Positions 8,515 to 16,815 of a DNA stretch of 64,000 nucleotides are shown piece by piece. Origin of the DNA: Terriglobia bacterium (lineage in GTDB: Bacteria > Acidobacteriota > UBA6911); the NCBI GenBank assembly GCA_020072565.1, contig JAIQGI010000016.1, positions 58,580-122,579 of the forward strand. The letters run 5' to 3'. The position numbers and the translations under genes were made by a program. How positions within the stretch are numbered: the stretch's first letter is position 1; every line of letters starts with the position of its first letter. The notes beneath the pieces are model-generated. The model worked only from the letters and a program-made list of their open reading frames with translations. It was not told where the DNA came from and searched no databases.

Positions 8515-9347
8515 ATATCAGATCGGAAGGCGAAGCGAGGTAAGTTCCATTTGATCAGGTTTTTGATCTCTGCCGGAAGCGCAAATCGATCGGCCGGCAG
8601 GCTGACGTTCTGCTCGTACTTTTCGATCGTGGCAATCCTTTGGGGACCGATGCTCTTGATCACGGTCTTGTGAGCCAGAAGAATTCCGTCCACGGATTTA
8701 TAGTCGCTCAGCGTCGTCTCCACGGGAATCGTACCCGCCTGGGTTTCCGTCGTCAGCGAGACCCTGACCAGCAAGCAGGACTCTTTGTCGAAATAAAGAG
8801 TCTGAGGCGCGAGGTCCGGCGGATTTGCGATGATCTTATAGCAGGGCCTGCCGGCCACGTCTTCGATACCCGTGGTTTCGACCTGCTTGAAGACCTTGCG
8901 CCAGTAGACCAGCCGGTCGAAAACATTCATATGCAGCTGGAAGGCTTTTTCCTTCCCTTCCATGAGTTGAGGGCCGCTCGTGGCGGACATTTGCCAGGCC
9001 ACGGCGCCATCCGTGCCGCTTTCGATCTTGCCCGTGACCGCTGATTCAATGACACTGTAAGCCTTGGCCGGCCGGGCCTGATAGACCGTCACGGACAGCT
9101 GAATGCCGGCCGCGGCGATGGCTATGGTCCCTTTCGAGACGCGATTATTGATTTTCTCCAGAGCTGCCAGGCCCCCGATCGCTTCGACATACCGGTCAAG
9201 GATCTGTTCCGCCTTGGGCATTGGCGGCTGGGATGTCTGCGCGACGATTGCCTTTGTGAAAACTGTCATCAATAGAGCTGTTGTCGCCGCCATGAATATC
9301 ACGTTGCGGCGGCCGGCGCCGCTGAACCGATTCATTATGGTTGCCAC
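8406..9347 (-). CDS. Exported LolA-like protein
   Basis: 313 residues with a signal peptide (hydrophobic core at about 17-33, cleavage likely after IVAQ). It has the AEQILDRYVEAIGG helix and a beta-rich body (GTDGAVAWQM, FDKESCLLVRV, TTLSDYKSVDGILLAHK) seen in many acidobacterial outer-membrane lipoprotein-sorting-like proteins. Function is unknown. The domain proper ends around PAEIKNLIK. The last 45 residues are read antisense through the end of the permease gene, which suggests the natural stop was lost. GTG at 9347 is preferred because GGGAG lies eight bases upstream; ATG 9335 is an alternative. Confidence 0.7.
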   Translation of the reverse strand: MATIMNRFSGAGRRNVIFMAATTALLMTVFTKAIVAQTSQPPMPKAEQILDRYVEAIGGLAALEKINNRVSKGTIAIAAAGIQLSVTVYQARPAKAYSVIESAVTGKIESGTDGAVAWQMSATSGPQLMEGKEKAFQLHMNVFDRLVYWRKVFKQVETTGIEDVAGRPCYKIIANPPDLAPQTLYFDKESCLLVRVSLTTETQAGTIPVETTLSDYKSVDGILLAHKTVIKSIGPQRIATIEKYEQNVSLPADRFALPAEIKNLIKWNLPRFAFRSDIYSAWSARAGLALVARHAGTAQAARPTRSRKMAIIV

Positions 9348-9367
9348 GACAATTTCTCCCTTTGCAT

Positions 9368-10702
9368 TTAATCAGGCCAGGATTGTTTTCTGATCCAGTT
9401 GATGGCAGCCTCCAGGGCCGGATCTTTCCCCTGAAGGAGAGCTTCCCTTGTTGGTTTCACTGCGACGTCCGGAGCCAGGCCGTTTCCTTCGATAGTCAGG
9501 CCCCCGGCGGTCACATAGTTGGCAAAGGCATACATGAATCCATCGCCGTTCGGGAGTTTCTCGACGGCTCCCCCCAGGGCGGCGCCGCCGGTGTGGGAAC
9601 CGAAGATGCGTGCGCGGCCGAGGTCGCGCAGGCCACCGGCGAAAATTTCAGTCGCGCACAGGGAAAGACCGTCCACGAGAATTGCGACTCGTCCCGCGTA
9701 AACTTCAGGGCGGGGCCGAACCACCAGCTTCAAGGTCTGGTTGCGCAATTGAATGGTTCCGAAATGCCTTCCTTTTTCCGCAATGAGCCAGCCCGCGATG
9801 CCGGTGACGATTTCCGCCTGGCCGCCCGTATTTCCCCGGAGGTCGATGATAATGCCGGCAGTTCTCATGAAGGATTTCATGGCATCGTTGACAGGCGGCA
9901 TGATGATTGCAGGCGCGACAAAGCCATTGAAGGCGATGTAGCCGATGTCCGGGCCGACATTTTTCGTTTCGATCCACACGCGGCCCGGCGGCAGATTTCC
10001 GAGCTGAAAACGAATGCCTCGAGCTTCCGCCAGACGCAGGGTATGGGTAACTGCCTGGCCTCCTCCATCGCGGAATGTAACCGACACACTTCCGCCGACG
10101 GTCCCCTCGAGGCGGCCTGCCACGGCATCGGCCAGAACGAGGTCCTTCAGAGTCCTGCCTTCGAACTCCGCCGCAATGGAAGCGAGGCGTTTGGGGACCT
10201 CCTGCTCACCAATTTGAATGATCTCCCATCCGGGCTTTACTCCCGACTTTTCCGCGGGGGAACCGGGATCAACCGACATCACCAGAGCCTGGCCGTCCAG
10301 AACCCGGACCTGAATTCCCGTTACCCCATCTCCGGACGGATAGCCGCCGGTCCGGCTCACATCCTCGTAAAGTTCGGACGGGATGATGCTGAAATGAGTC
10401 AACTTCAGGCGGGAAAGCATCTCACGCATGACATTGCGTGCTTCCGATTTGTCGCCCGCGGCTTCGATCTTCGGCAGGAATTCGAGGCGCACAGCCTTCC
10501 AATCCACTCCGCCGAAGGTCGGATCAAAATGATTCTCGTAGATGGTTTTCCAGAGGTGCTCCCACGAATCGACGTCGAGTTTCCGCTCCTGCGGGGTCTG
10601 CTGCGGCTTCTGCTGTGCCGGCGCCAACCCGGCACACAACAAGAAAACCGGCAGGAGACTCAGCCGCAACCACCCAGGAAGGTCATGCTTTTTTATCTTC
10701 AT
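9368..10702 (-). CDS. S41 family C-terminal-processing-like protease with PDZ domain; nucleophile position is Cys
   Basis: 444 residues with a signal peptide (core LRLSLLPVFLLCAGLAPAQ). A helical N-domain is followed by a PDZ domain at about 125-215 (GVTGIQVRVLDGQALVMSV, SPAEKSGVKPGWEI) and an S41 catalytic domain at about 235-420 (GYIAFNGF, IIDLRGNTGG, VAILVDGLSLCATEIFAGGL). In family members the last motif normally reads S-A-S-x-S-E; here the nucleophile position is Cys349 (codon TGC at 9658-9656). The GAGGAAATC ribosome-binding site fixes the ATG at 10702. It probably sits in one transcript with the LolA-like gene 20 bases downstream. Confidence 0.8.
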   Translation of the reverse strand: MKIKKHDLPGWLRLSLLPVFLLCAGLAPAQQKPQQTPQERKLDVDSWEHLWKTIYENHFDPTFGGVDWKAVRLEFLPKIEAAGDKSEARNVMREMLSRLKLTHFSIIPSELYEDVSRTGGYPSGDGVTGIQVRVLDGQALVMSVDPGSPAEKSGVKPGWEIIQIGEQEVPKRLASIAAEFEGRTLKDLVLADAVAGRLEGTVGGSVSVTFRDGGGQAVTHTLRLAEARGIRFQLGNLPPGRVWIETKNVGPDIGYIAFNGFVAPAIIMPPVNDAMKSFMRTAGIIIDLRGNTGGQAEIVTGIAGWLIAEKGRHFGTIQLRNQTLKLVVRPRPEVYAGRVAILVDGLSLCATEIFAGGLRDLGRARIFGSHTGGAALGGAVEKLPNGDGFMYAFANYVTAGGLTIEGNGLAPDVAVKPTREALLQGKDPALEAAINWIRKQSWPD

Positions 10703-10784
10703 GATTTCCTCATGTGTCCTGCGCCTCACGCGCAAGTCGGCGTCTGTGGCGCGCCTTCGGCGCTCAATCCTGAGCCTCGCCCCT

Positions 10785-10828
10785 CCCGGCCTCACGGCCG
10801 GGCCTATTCATTGCCGGCCCCTCGGGCC
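10785..10828. repeat. REP-like double hairpin
   Basis: CCCGGCC-TCAC-GGCCGGG (10785-10802), an 11-13 base AT-richer spacer with CTATTC, then GGCCC-CTC-GGGCC (10816-10828). The same two-hairpin layout with a CTATTC spacer recurs at 24691-24733. Confidence 0.6.
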
Positions 10829-10895
10829 TCCTCACGGCCAGAATTGCAGCACGGCCAGAATATCAACCGTTGGACAGCCTCCCACGACTGGCCCC

Positions 10896-10982
10896 ACTCA
10901 CTGCCGGCACTTCGGGCTTTCTCGTAAAATCTTCAGGCTCCATTGCATTCCCCAAATCAGGCGCGAAGCGCCGGCAGTGAGT
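10896..10982. repeat. Long-spaced inverted repeat
   Basis: ACTCACTGCCGGC at 10896-10908 is repeated exactly in inverse orientation, GCCGGCAGTGAGT, at 10970-10982, with 61 bases between. Confidence 0.6.
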
Positions 10983-10984
10983 AG

Positions 10985-11033
10985 CCCCGCGCGTTAGCGC
11001 GGGGTTTGCCGCAGCGAATGATGGAGGCCCGAA
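10985..11033. repeat. REP-like double hairpin, second type
   Basis: CCCCGCGC-GTTA-GCGCGGGG beginning at about 10985, followed some 20 bases later by GGCCC-GAA-GGGCC. This is the same two-hairpin layout as at 10785, with different stems. Confidence 0.55.
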
Positions 11034-11328
11034 GGGCCGGCACTCCGATGTCGTCCACCAATTGGAATCTCATGTCCCTTCCCGTTCCCAGGGAAGCCAG
11101 AGCGCGAATAAAGTATGAGGTCCGTGTAAGGCGCAGCATGTGTCCACGCCCTCCAGCCACAACCAAGAATACCTTTCCGCACCAAGCAGTCCCGTCGCAT
11201 AAACGCATACATGGGGATGCTGCCCATCTTTATATGGAGCCACGTGGAAAGCTCTGCGTTTTCCCGAGGATGAACTGATACGCGCAGCATCCAGGGCGCT
11301 CCAAATTGGGTCGCGTCCATTTTTCCGA

Positions 11329-13206
11329 TTATCGCCATGGGCGGCCCGGTACCAATTCGATGCGCTGGAACTGTGACTGGGCAAGCCAGTACAAGCCCAG
11401 CAGTGGGATTGCGCAAATGAACCAGAGCGCCGGAGTGCCTCCCGGCAGTGCATCGACTGCATATCGGATGAGAACGCTCAGGAATGCCCCCACGACTTCC
11501 AGCCTGGCGAATCCGGTGATTGTTGTGGGAACTGGAGCTAGGTTGATCAGCAAAACCACCGCCAACATTCCGAAGTAGATCCCTTTGCGTCGAGCGTCGG
11601 TAACGGTAGCCCGAGTAGCCCGGAAATAGAGGGCTGCCATAAGCAGCCACGTGCCCGCGATGACGAGCATGACGATTGGAAAGAGAGGGATTTCCCGCAA
11701 TGGGATTAGATCCGGGTAATCCTGCAGAAGCCGCCCGGCACCTTGTTTCAAGGCAACGGCTGCGTTGCCCTTGACTTCAAGGTATCGATCCAGGACCTGC
11801 TGATATGGTATCGACTTGCCATAAACGGCCTGCATGGCCCTGCTGATCTGAAGCGCGGCGAATTGCGGCGTACAATCCCCGGGCGTGCTGAAGGGCTCAT
11901 AGACCGCGATGCGGCTCCCCGCGTACAGGGCATCCGTGCGCGCCGGGTGAGATTCCCCCCAGGGCGAAGTGTTCTCCGGCGCCCGCCCGTCCCAGGCAAT
12001 CTCGAAATATTGAGCGGGAACCCGGACCTGGGGATATTTCGACGAGTAGGTCGGCAGCAAACTCGTTCTTTCCTTCTGGAACTTGACCATCAGCCTCGAA
12101 CCCTGGATGAGAGCCTTGCCGGCCCCTCCAATTCCATATCCCAAGGCAAAGGCCAGAATGCCCGGCAACATCAAGCAGGCGAAGATGCGGCGGAGCGAGA
12201 TCGGCAGCAGCGAAAAGAATTGGAGCGGCACCATCTGTGCCGGCAAAAGCGTAAAAAGAAGATAGGCCGTCAGAAACAGCCACGTCAGCTGCGGCAGTTC
12301 GATGTCTTTCCAGACCGAAATGAATCCCGACAAAACTATTCCCAGCAGGATCAGGAGCGGGTAGAACGCGAAACAGGCGTATCCTTTCAGGGCCAGCTTG
12401 CCGTAGAGCGACCGGAACAGGAGCCAGGCGAAACCAATACCTCCGGCATCGCGGCCTCCTGCATCTTCCTCCCAATCCGGCGCGCGCTCCCTGTGGGGCG
12501 CAGCGTCATTCTGAACCGCGGAAGGCTGCTCACACTCTTGCGCTTCGAATGGAACCAGAGTGAAGGTTGGAGGCACGGAGCGCCAGGTCCGATGGCCGAG
12601 CACAAGAGCAAGCACCAGCGGGAGGATTGCCAGCCAGGCAGACAGAGCCGCGAGTGCAAGTATCAGCCCCAGGGCGCCGCAAACAGCCAGGACCGACAAG
12701 GAAATGTATTTCCCGGTCCGCGGGATGCACCATTGCGAGGGGCTGGCGCGTTGCAGAAGGACGCCGACCAGGATGAAACTCGCCGCCATGGGAAGAATCA
12801 GGTCGATCCAGGCTGCCGGGAACATGGAAGGATATTGTGGAGCCTTATATAAAAAAGAGAACAGGAGGTGCAGAATTCCTCCTGAGAGGGCCAGAAGCGC
12901 AAGGCCGAACAACGACAGGGCAATGACGTGAGCCAGCCAGAGTGTCCGGGCCGAATGCGGCAAAGCCAGGTCGAACGGCAGGCAGCGCTGTGCGACCTTG
13001 CCGAAACACAGAAAAGGGAAGATGGAAAGCCAGATGGGAACCGCCAAAAGGGCCAGGCGCCCAAAGGGCCCGAACGTCCGCGTGCCGGGAGAGGCGGACA
13101 GCAATACCGCCAATCCCGCGACCAACACCGCGTTCAGAGCCATGACGACACCCATCTTCAGCGCGTGCGAGCTGATGAGCGGATCCCGTCGCAACAGGGC
13201 AAACAT
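11329..13206 (-). CDS. ABC transporter permease (large, polytopic)
   Basis: 625 residues with roughly ten or more hydrophobic segments. The N-terminal half (residues 1-210) has about six helices and a charged cytoplasmic loop at about 235-265. The C-terminal half has four more plus a hydrophilic, probably extracytoplasmic, domain at about 385-500. It follows the ATPase gene with a TGATG stop/start overlap, which assigns it as that transporter's membrane subunit. It resembles ABC-2-type exporters only generally. The substrate is unknown. Confidence 0.75.
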   Translation of the reverse strand: MFALLRRDPLISSHALKMGVVMALNAVLVAGLAVLLSASPGTRTFGPFGRLALLAVPIWLSIFPFLCFGKVAQRCLPFDLALPHSARTLWLAHVIALSLFGLALLALSGGILHLLFSFLYKAPQYPSMFPAAWIDLILPMAASFILVGVLLQRASPSQWCIPRTGKYISLSVLAVCGALGLILALAALSAWLAILPLVLALVLGHRTWRSVPPTFTLVPFEAQECEQPSAVQNDAAPHRERAPDWEEDAGGRDAGGIGFAWLLFRSLYGKLALKGYACFAFYPLLILLGIVLSGFISVWKDIELPQLTWLFLTAYLLFTLLPAQMVPLQFFSLLPISLRRIFACLMLPGILAFALGYGIGGAGKALIQGSRLMVKFQKERTSLLPTYSSKYPQVRVPAQYFEIAWDGRAPENTSPWGESHPARTDALYAGSRIAVYEPFSTPGDCTPQFAALQISRAMQAVYGKSIPYQQVLDRYLEVKGNAAVALKQGAGRLLQDYPDLIPLREIPLFPIVMLVIAGTWLLMAALYFRATRATVTDARRKGIYFGMLAVVLLINLAPVPTTITGFARLEVVGAFLSVLIRYAVDALPGGTPALWFICAIPLLGLYWLAQSQFQRIELVPGRPWR

Positions 13207-14099
13207 CAGGACCTCCCTCCCACCAGCTCGATGAACATGTCTTCGAGCGCGATGGGTGTGCAGTAGGCGTCATGAAAGCCGAGATCCCCCTCTACGACGC
13301 GGCGGCAGCGTTCCGGCTCGAGGGCGAAAATCGCGTGCAGGGCGTCCCCCTGGTCGCGAACCGACAGACACCCCGCGGCGCCCCGCAGCCGTGCGCGCCA
13401 GTCCTCAGGGACTTTAGGGACCATGACGAGAGTGAATTTCTCCCGCAGATCGTCCAGGTTGTTGTCGAGCAGCAGCCGGCCTTCGTGGATCATGACGATG
13501 CGGCCTGCCATGCGCTCCACATCGGCCATGTAATGCGACGAGAAAAGGATGGTGGTGCCGGCTTCGTTGAGCAGTTGTATGGAGGTTTCCAGGAACTCGC
13601 GGCGCGCGGAGGGATCCAAACCTCCCGCCGGTTCATCAAGCAGGAGCAGCTCGGGCCGGTGGGCCACAGCACAGAGCAGCGCGACCTGGCGCGCCTGCCC
13701 CTTGCTGAGGGTTTTGATTTTGGATTTGGGAGACAGGGCAAAGCGCTCGCGCAGCCGGCGCTCCAGGCTGTCATCCCATGTCGGGAAGAGTCCGCGGTGC
13801 AGCCGGATCACCTCGCCGACCGAGAGAAACTCGGGAAGGACCTGATCCTCCGATACGTACCCCACCCGGCGTTTTACTTCCAGGGCATCCGCGCGGGGAT
13901 CCAGACCGAAAACCCTCACACTCCCCTTCTGCGCCTCGATCATCCCGATGGCAACACGTATCAGCGTGGTCTTGCCGGCGCCGTTCTTCCCCAGGAGGCC
14001 GACGACTTCCCCGGCTTCCAGGGCGAAAGTGATTCCCCGGAGCACGTCGGCTCCGCGCTGATAGGCCCGGCACACGTCGTTGAACTCGAGGACTCTCAT
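13206..14099 (-). CDS. ABC transporter ATP-binding protein (ABC-2 export type)
   Basis: 297 residues. Walker A is GKNGAGKTT at about 36-44. The signature region is diverged (SKGQARQVALL at about 131). Walker B is LLLLDEPAGGLDP, and the H-loop is in FSSHYM. A C-terminal extension of about 80 residues matches the CcmA/YtrB-like group of ABC-2 exporters. It overlaps the GntR gene by four bases (ATGA) and the permease gene by three, so these three genes form one unit. Confidence 0.9.
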   Translation of the reverse strand: MRVLEFNDVCRAYQRGADVLRGITFALEAGEVVGLLGKNGAGKTTLIRVAIGMIEAQKGSVRVFGLDPRADALEVKRRVGYVSEDQVLPEFLSVGEVIRLHRGLFPTWDDSLERRLRERFALSPKSKIKTLSKGQARQVALLCAVAHRPELLLLDEPAGGLDPSARREFLETSIQLLNEAGTTILFSSHYMADVERMAGRIVMIHEGRLLLDNNLDDLREKFTLVMVPKVPEDWRARLRGAAGCLSVRDQGDALHAIFALEPERCRRVVEGDLGFHDAYCTPIALEDMFIELVGGRS

Positions 14100-14476
14100 C
14101 GCTCTATTCCTTTCTGGATTTCTGCCAGCAGACTCAAAACCTCATCGAAGGAAACCCCGCTCAAGGCCGCCTGCGAGAGGAGCCGCTGGGCAGCGTCCCG
14201 CAACCGCTCGCGCCGCTCTGCGGGTTCGATCGCCGGAACCCGCTCGCACACGAAGGTGCCGCGCCCCCGCTGCGTGCTGATGAGCCCTTGCCGCTCGAGC
14301 TCGTCGTAGGCCTTCTTGACCGTCAGGGGAGCGATGACGAGCTGCTCCGCCAGGTCCCGGTGCGAAGGGAGCTGCTCGCCGGGCGCGATCCTCCCGCCGG
14401 CCACCGCGTCGACGATCTGGCGCATGATCTGACGGTAGATGGGCAGCTCGTCGCCGGGATTGATATGGAGTTGCAT
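14096..14476 (-). CDS. GntR family regulator, YtrA subfamily
   Basis: 126 residues. A winged-helix domain occupies residues 1-75 (LPIYRQIMRQIVDAV, GEQLPSHRDLAEQLVIAPLTV, YDELERQGLISTQRGRGTFV), followed by a short helical C-terminal tail. This is the small YtrA layout that usually represses an adjacent ABC transporter operon. ATG 14476 has GGGGGT just upstream and is preferred over GTG 14482. The likely operator is at 15299-15318, in front of the phosphatase gene that opens this operon. Confidence 0.88.
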   Translation of the reverse strand: MQLHINPGDELPIYRQIMRQIVDAVAGGRIAPGEQLPSHRDLAEQLVIAPLTVKKAYDELERQGLISTQRGRGTFVCERVPAIEPAERRERLRDAAQRLLSQAALSGVSFDEVLSLLAEIQKGIER

Positions 14477-14485
14477 GGACACCCC

Positions 14486-15277
14486 CTACCTCGGTTCGAC
14501 CGGACGCGCGACCAGCAGGGTCACGTCGTCTTTAGGGCGATTGCCGCTGAACTCTCGGACCGCCGCCGCCATTTCATGCACAAGCGCCCCCAGCGCCGCG
14601 TGCCGGGATGCCTTCAACACACCCAACAGCCGGGCTTCGCCGAATTCATCCCCTGTTTCGTTCATTGCCTCAGTCACACCATCGGTGAAAAGCAGCAGAG
14701 TGTCGCCGGGAACAAGCGCTGCCTCTCCGACCGAGCAGTCCCAGTCCGTAAACATGCCGAGGACCGTCGCGGTGGATGCGAGCCTGTCGACGCTGAAATC
14801 ACGATGGACCAGCAGCGGCGCAGTGTGCCCGCAGTTGACATATCGCAAACATCGCGTCGCATCGTGGTAGTCCCCAAAGAACAAGCTGGCGAAGTCGCTC
14901 TCCCCGGTGCAGTCGCAAAACAGCCGGTTCACCGACCGCAGCAGTCGCGGCAAGTCATCTGCCATGGAAGGGGAATGGCTCCGCAAGGTCGCCTGCAGAC
15001 TGGCCATCATCAACGCAGCCGGCACTCCTTTTCCCGAAATGTCCCCCAACACCAGGCCGACGCGTCTCAACCCGAGATGAATGAAATCGTAGTAATCCCC
15101 GCCGATCCCCCCGGCAGGAAAATAGCATCCGCCCCATGCGAGGTTTTCCATTTGCGGAATCCTGCGGCGCAAGAGCCTGGCCTGAACTCGCCGGGCAATT
15201 TCCATCTCTTCGCCGGAGGGGGCAAACAGTCCAGCCAGGGCGGGAACGGTTTCGATGGTCACGTTGCCGAGTTGCAT
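14486..15277 (-). CDS. SpoIIE/RsbU-type PP2C protein serine phosphatase
   Basis: 263 residues. An N-terminal helix (EEMEIARRVQARLLRRRIP) is followed by the PP2C-like domain: GGDYYDFIHLG, VLGDISGKGVPAALMMA, TRCLRYVNCGHTAPLLV, GDTLLLFTDGVTEAMN and KDDVTLLVARP. The metal-binding Asp residues of these motifs are present. Such phosphatases usually act on anti-sigma-antagonist proteins, but none is nearby. It is the first gene of the operon phosphatase-GntR-ATPase-permease, nine bases upstream of the regulator's start. GGAGG precedes the ATG. Confidence 0.85.
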   Translation of the reverse strand: MQLGNVTIETVPALAGLFAPSGEEMEIARRVQARLLRRRIPQMENLAWGGCYFPAGGIGGDYYDFIHLGLRRVGLVLGDISGKGVPAALMMASLQATLRSHSPSMADDLPRLLRSVNRLFCDCTGESDFASLFFGDYHDATRCLRYVNCGHTAPLLVHRDFSVDRLASTATVLGMFTDWDCSVGEAALVPGDTLLLFTDGVTEAMNETGDEFGEARLLGVLKASRHAALGALVHEMAAAVREFSGNRPKDDVTLLVARPVEPR

Positions 15278-15298
15278 GGTCAGCCTCCGTCTCTATAA

Positions 15299-15318
15299 TG
15301 ATATATAGCACTATATCA
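15299..15318. promoter_or_regulatory. Candidate YtrA-type operator
   Basis: TGATATATAGCACTATATCA contains 7-base arms TGATATA/TATATCA with a six-base centre. It overlaps the -10 element of the minus-strand promoter, as expected for a repressor site. Confidence 0.5.
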
Positions 15319-15337
15319 GCATATCTTCATATTGCAA
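15310..15337 (-). promoter_or_regulatory. Candidate sigma-70 promoter of the phosphatase-GntR-ABC operon
   Basis: On the minus strand TTGCAA (15337-15332) and TATAGT (15315-15310) are spaced 16 bases apart, about 35 bases upstream of the ATG at 15277. Confidence 0.45.
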
Positions 15338-15503
15338 GAGAAAAATGCAAAAATTCTGAGGACAGGTGCTACAACCTCGGGACTCGCGAGAGACAGGTTC
15401 CTCCAATCGCCTGCAGCCTCCGGCCTATGGCGCTGGTCACATGAGTATATGTTGTTAATTTTCAATAACATATAATTGCAACTGCGTTCACTGGATTTTT
15501 CTC

Positions 15504-15539
15504 TTGACAATAAATACTACTAGTTATACTGTGTATATT
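15504..15539 (+). promoter_or_regulatory. Candidate promoter/operator of the second GntR-ABC operon
   Basis: TTGACA at 15504-15509 is followed by TATACT at 15525-15530 (spacer 15) and by TATATT at 15534. The surrounding stretch to 15555 is AT-rich, with repeated TATACT motifs that could bind the YtrA-type regulator encoded next. Confidence 0.4.
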
Positions 15540-15565
15540 ATCTATACTAATTACGTAAGGAGATC

Positions 15566-15940
15566 GTGGTGTTCATTGCTCTGTCGCCAAGCCATCCCGA
15601 TCCGATGTACAAGCAGCTCACGGATCAACTCAAGCACGCCATCGCCTCAGGCGATATCAAGGCGAACGAGAAACTCCCCTCCGTCCGCGAGCTCTCCGAA
15701 GCGCTGAAAATCAGCGCGATCACCATCAAGCGCGCGTACCTGGACCTCGAGAAGGAAGGCTACATATTCACCCGCGCCGGGATGGGTTCCTTTGTTTCTG
15801 AGGTGGATCTGGAGAGCCTGCGCAAGGAGAAGCTTGCCGAATTCCGAACCGAGCTCGAGAGGATTCTCGGTACCGGCAAAAAATTCGGCATATCGGCCGA
15901 CGACATTGTGCAGTTGGTACGGCAGATTCAGGAGGACTGA
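15566..15940 (+). CDS. GntR family regulator, YtrA subfamily
   Basis: 124 residues. The winged helix (PMYKQLTDQLKHAIASG, NEKLPSVRELSEALKISAIT, YLDLEKEGYIFTRAGMGSFV) is followed by a 45-residue helical tail that includes EFRTELERILGTG. Start choice is between GTG 15566 and GTG 15569; AAGGAG at 15557 favours the second by spacing. The next gene starts two bases after its stop. It is the mirror image of the regulator at 14096-14476, about 1.1 kb away. Confidence 0.88.
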   Translation: MVFIALSPSHPDPMYKQLTDQLKHAIASGDIKANEKLPSVRELSEALKISAITIKRAYLDLEKEGYIFTRAGMGSFVSEVDLESLRKEKLAEFRTELERILGTGKKFGISADDIVQLVRQIQED

Positions 15941-15941
15941 G

Positions 15942-16814
15942 ATGCCCCCCATTCTGGAGGCGAAGAGCCTCACCAAGCAATACCATGATTTCACCCTGAG
16001 GGAGATATCCCTCGAGATTCCCTGCGGCTGCATCGTGGGATTCTTCGGGCCCATTGGGGCCGGCAAGACCACGCTGATTAAGCTGCTTGCCCATCAGATC
16101 CCGGCAAGCTCCGGAACAGTCTGCGTCTTCGGCCTCAGCTATGACGACCGGGAAAAGGGGATCAAAAACCGGATCGGCTACGTCCCCCAGGAGCCGAGCT
16201 TCTACGGCGACAGGTCCGTCGGATTCAATGCCCGCTTCGCCGCCTCATTCTTCGAGCGTTGGGATGGCAGCGCTTTTTACCACCTGCTCGACGAATTCAA
16301 GATCAGCCGCGAGAAAACTATAAAACACCTGTCCAGGGGCCAGAAAACGCTCCTTTCGATCGCACTTGCGCTGTCGCACGAGGCAGACCTGCTCATCTTG
16401 GACGAACCGACAGCGGGCCTGGACATGGTTCTGCGCCGCACGATTCTCAACCGCCTGCGGCAGTACGTTGCCGCCGGGGAGCGGACCGTTGTGGTCTCGT
16501 CTCACATCACCGATGGTCTCGAGGAGATCGCCGAATGCGTCAACTTCCTGGATGACGGGAAGTTCGTGCTTCAGGCCGAAAAGGACGAGCTGCTGGCCCG
16601 ATGGAAGCGGATCCACTTTAGAGATGGGGCGCTGAATCCCGCCCTGGTCAGGCAATTCGCCGATGTCCGCGAGCAGCCCTTCGGCAACTCGGGGCTCACC
16701 CGGGACTTTTCCGCCATCCGCGAGCAACTGGCGGCGGGGATCGCCTCCGGCGACGTCAAGGTGGAAAACGCCCGTCTCGACGACATCCTTATTGCGATGC
16801 TGAAGGGAGAGTGA
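15942..16814 (+). CDS. ABC transporter ATP-binding protein (YtrB-like)
   Basis: 290 residues. Walker A is FGPIGAGKTTLI at about 32-43. A Q-loop lies in GYVPQEPSFYGD, the signature in LSRGQKTLLSIALAL, Walker B in LLILDEPTAGLD, and the switch His in VVSSHIT. The C-terminal part is variable. ATG 15942 is used because GGAGG lies six bases upstream; the frame is open further upstream only because it overlaps the regulator. It forms one unit with the flanking regulator and permease. Confidence 0.9.
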   Translation: MPPILEAKSLTKQYHDFTLREISLEIPCGCIVGFFGPIGAGKTTLIKLLAHQIPASSGTVCVFGLSYDDREKGIKNRIGYVPQEPSFYGDRSVGFNARFAASFFERWDGSAFYHLLDEFKISREKTIKHLSRGQKTLLSIALALSHEADLLILDEPTAGLDMVLRRTILNRLRQYVAAGERTVVVSSHITDGLEEIAECVNFLDDGKFVLQAEKDELLARWKRIHFRDGALNPALVRQFADVREQPFGNSGLTRDFSAIREQLAAGIASGDVKVENARLDDILIAMLKGE

Positions 16815-16815
16815 C

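Larger units (their letters stand above)
10703..11328. other. Intergenic region rich in palindromic repeats
   Basis: No convincing gene. 10750-11045 holds several short GC-rich palindromes (listed separately). 11046-11328 is open on the minus strand and joins the frame 10994-11650, but it has no recognisable domain and its other half is antisense to the permease. Confidence 0.5.

Noticed and set aside
8515..8530. CAGATCGGAAG resembles the start of an Illumina adapter
   Set aside because: Only ten bases match and the next bases (GCG) differ from the adapter; coding continues through it.
9341..10927. 528-residue plus-strand frame
   Set aside because: Antisense shadow of the S41 protease gene, without domain or ribosome-binding site.
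10785..11033. Clustered palindromes considered as a CRISPR array
   Set aside because: Units are not identical direct repeats and there are no uniform spacers.
11743..12852. 369-residue plus-strand frame
   Set aside because: Antisense of the permease; Gln/Arg/Gly-rich composition typical of a shadow frame.
13272..14309. 345-residue plus-strand frame
   Set aside because: Opposite the ABC ATPase and GntR genes, whose motifs are unambiguous.
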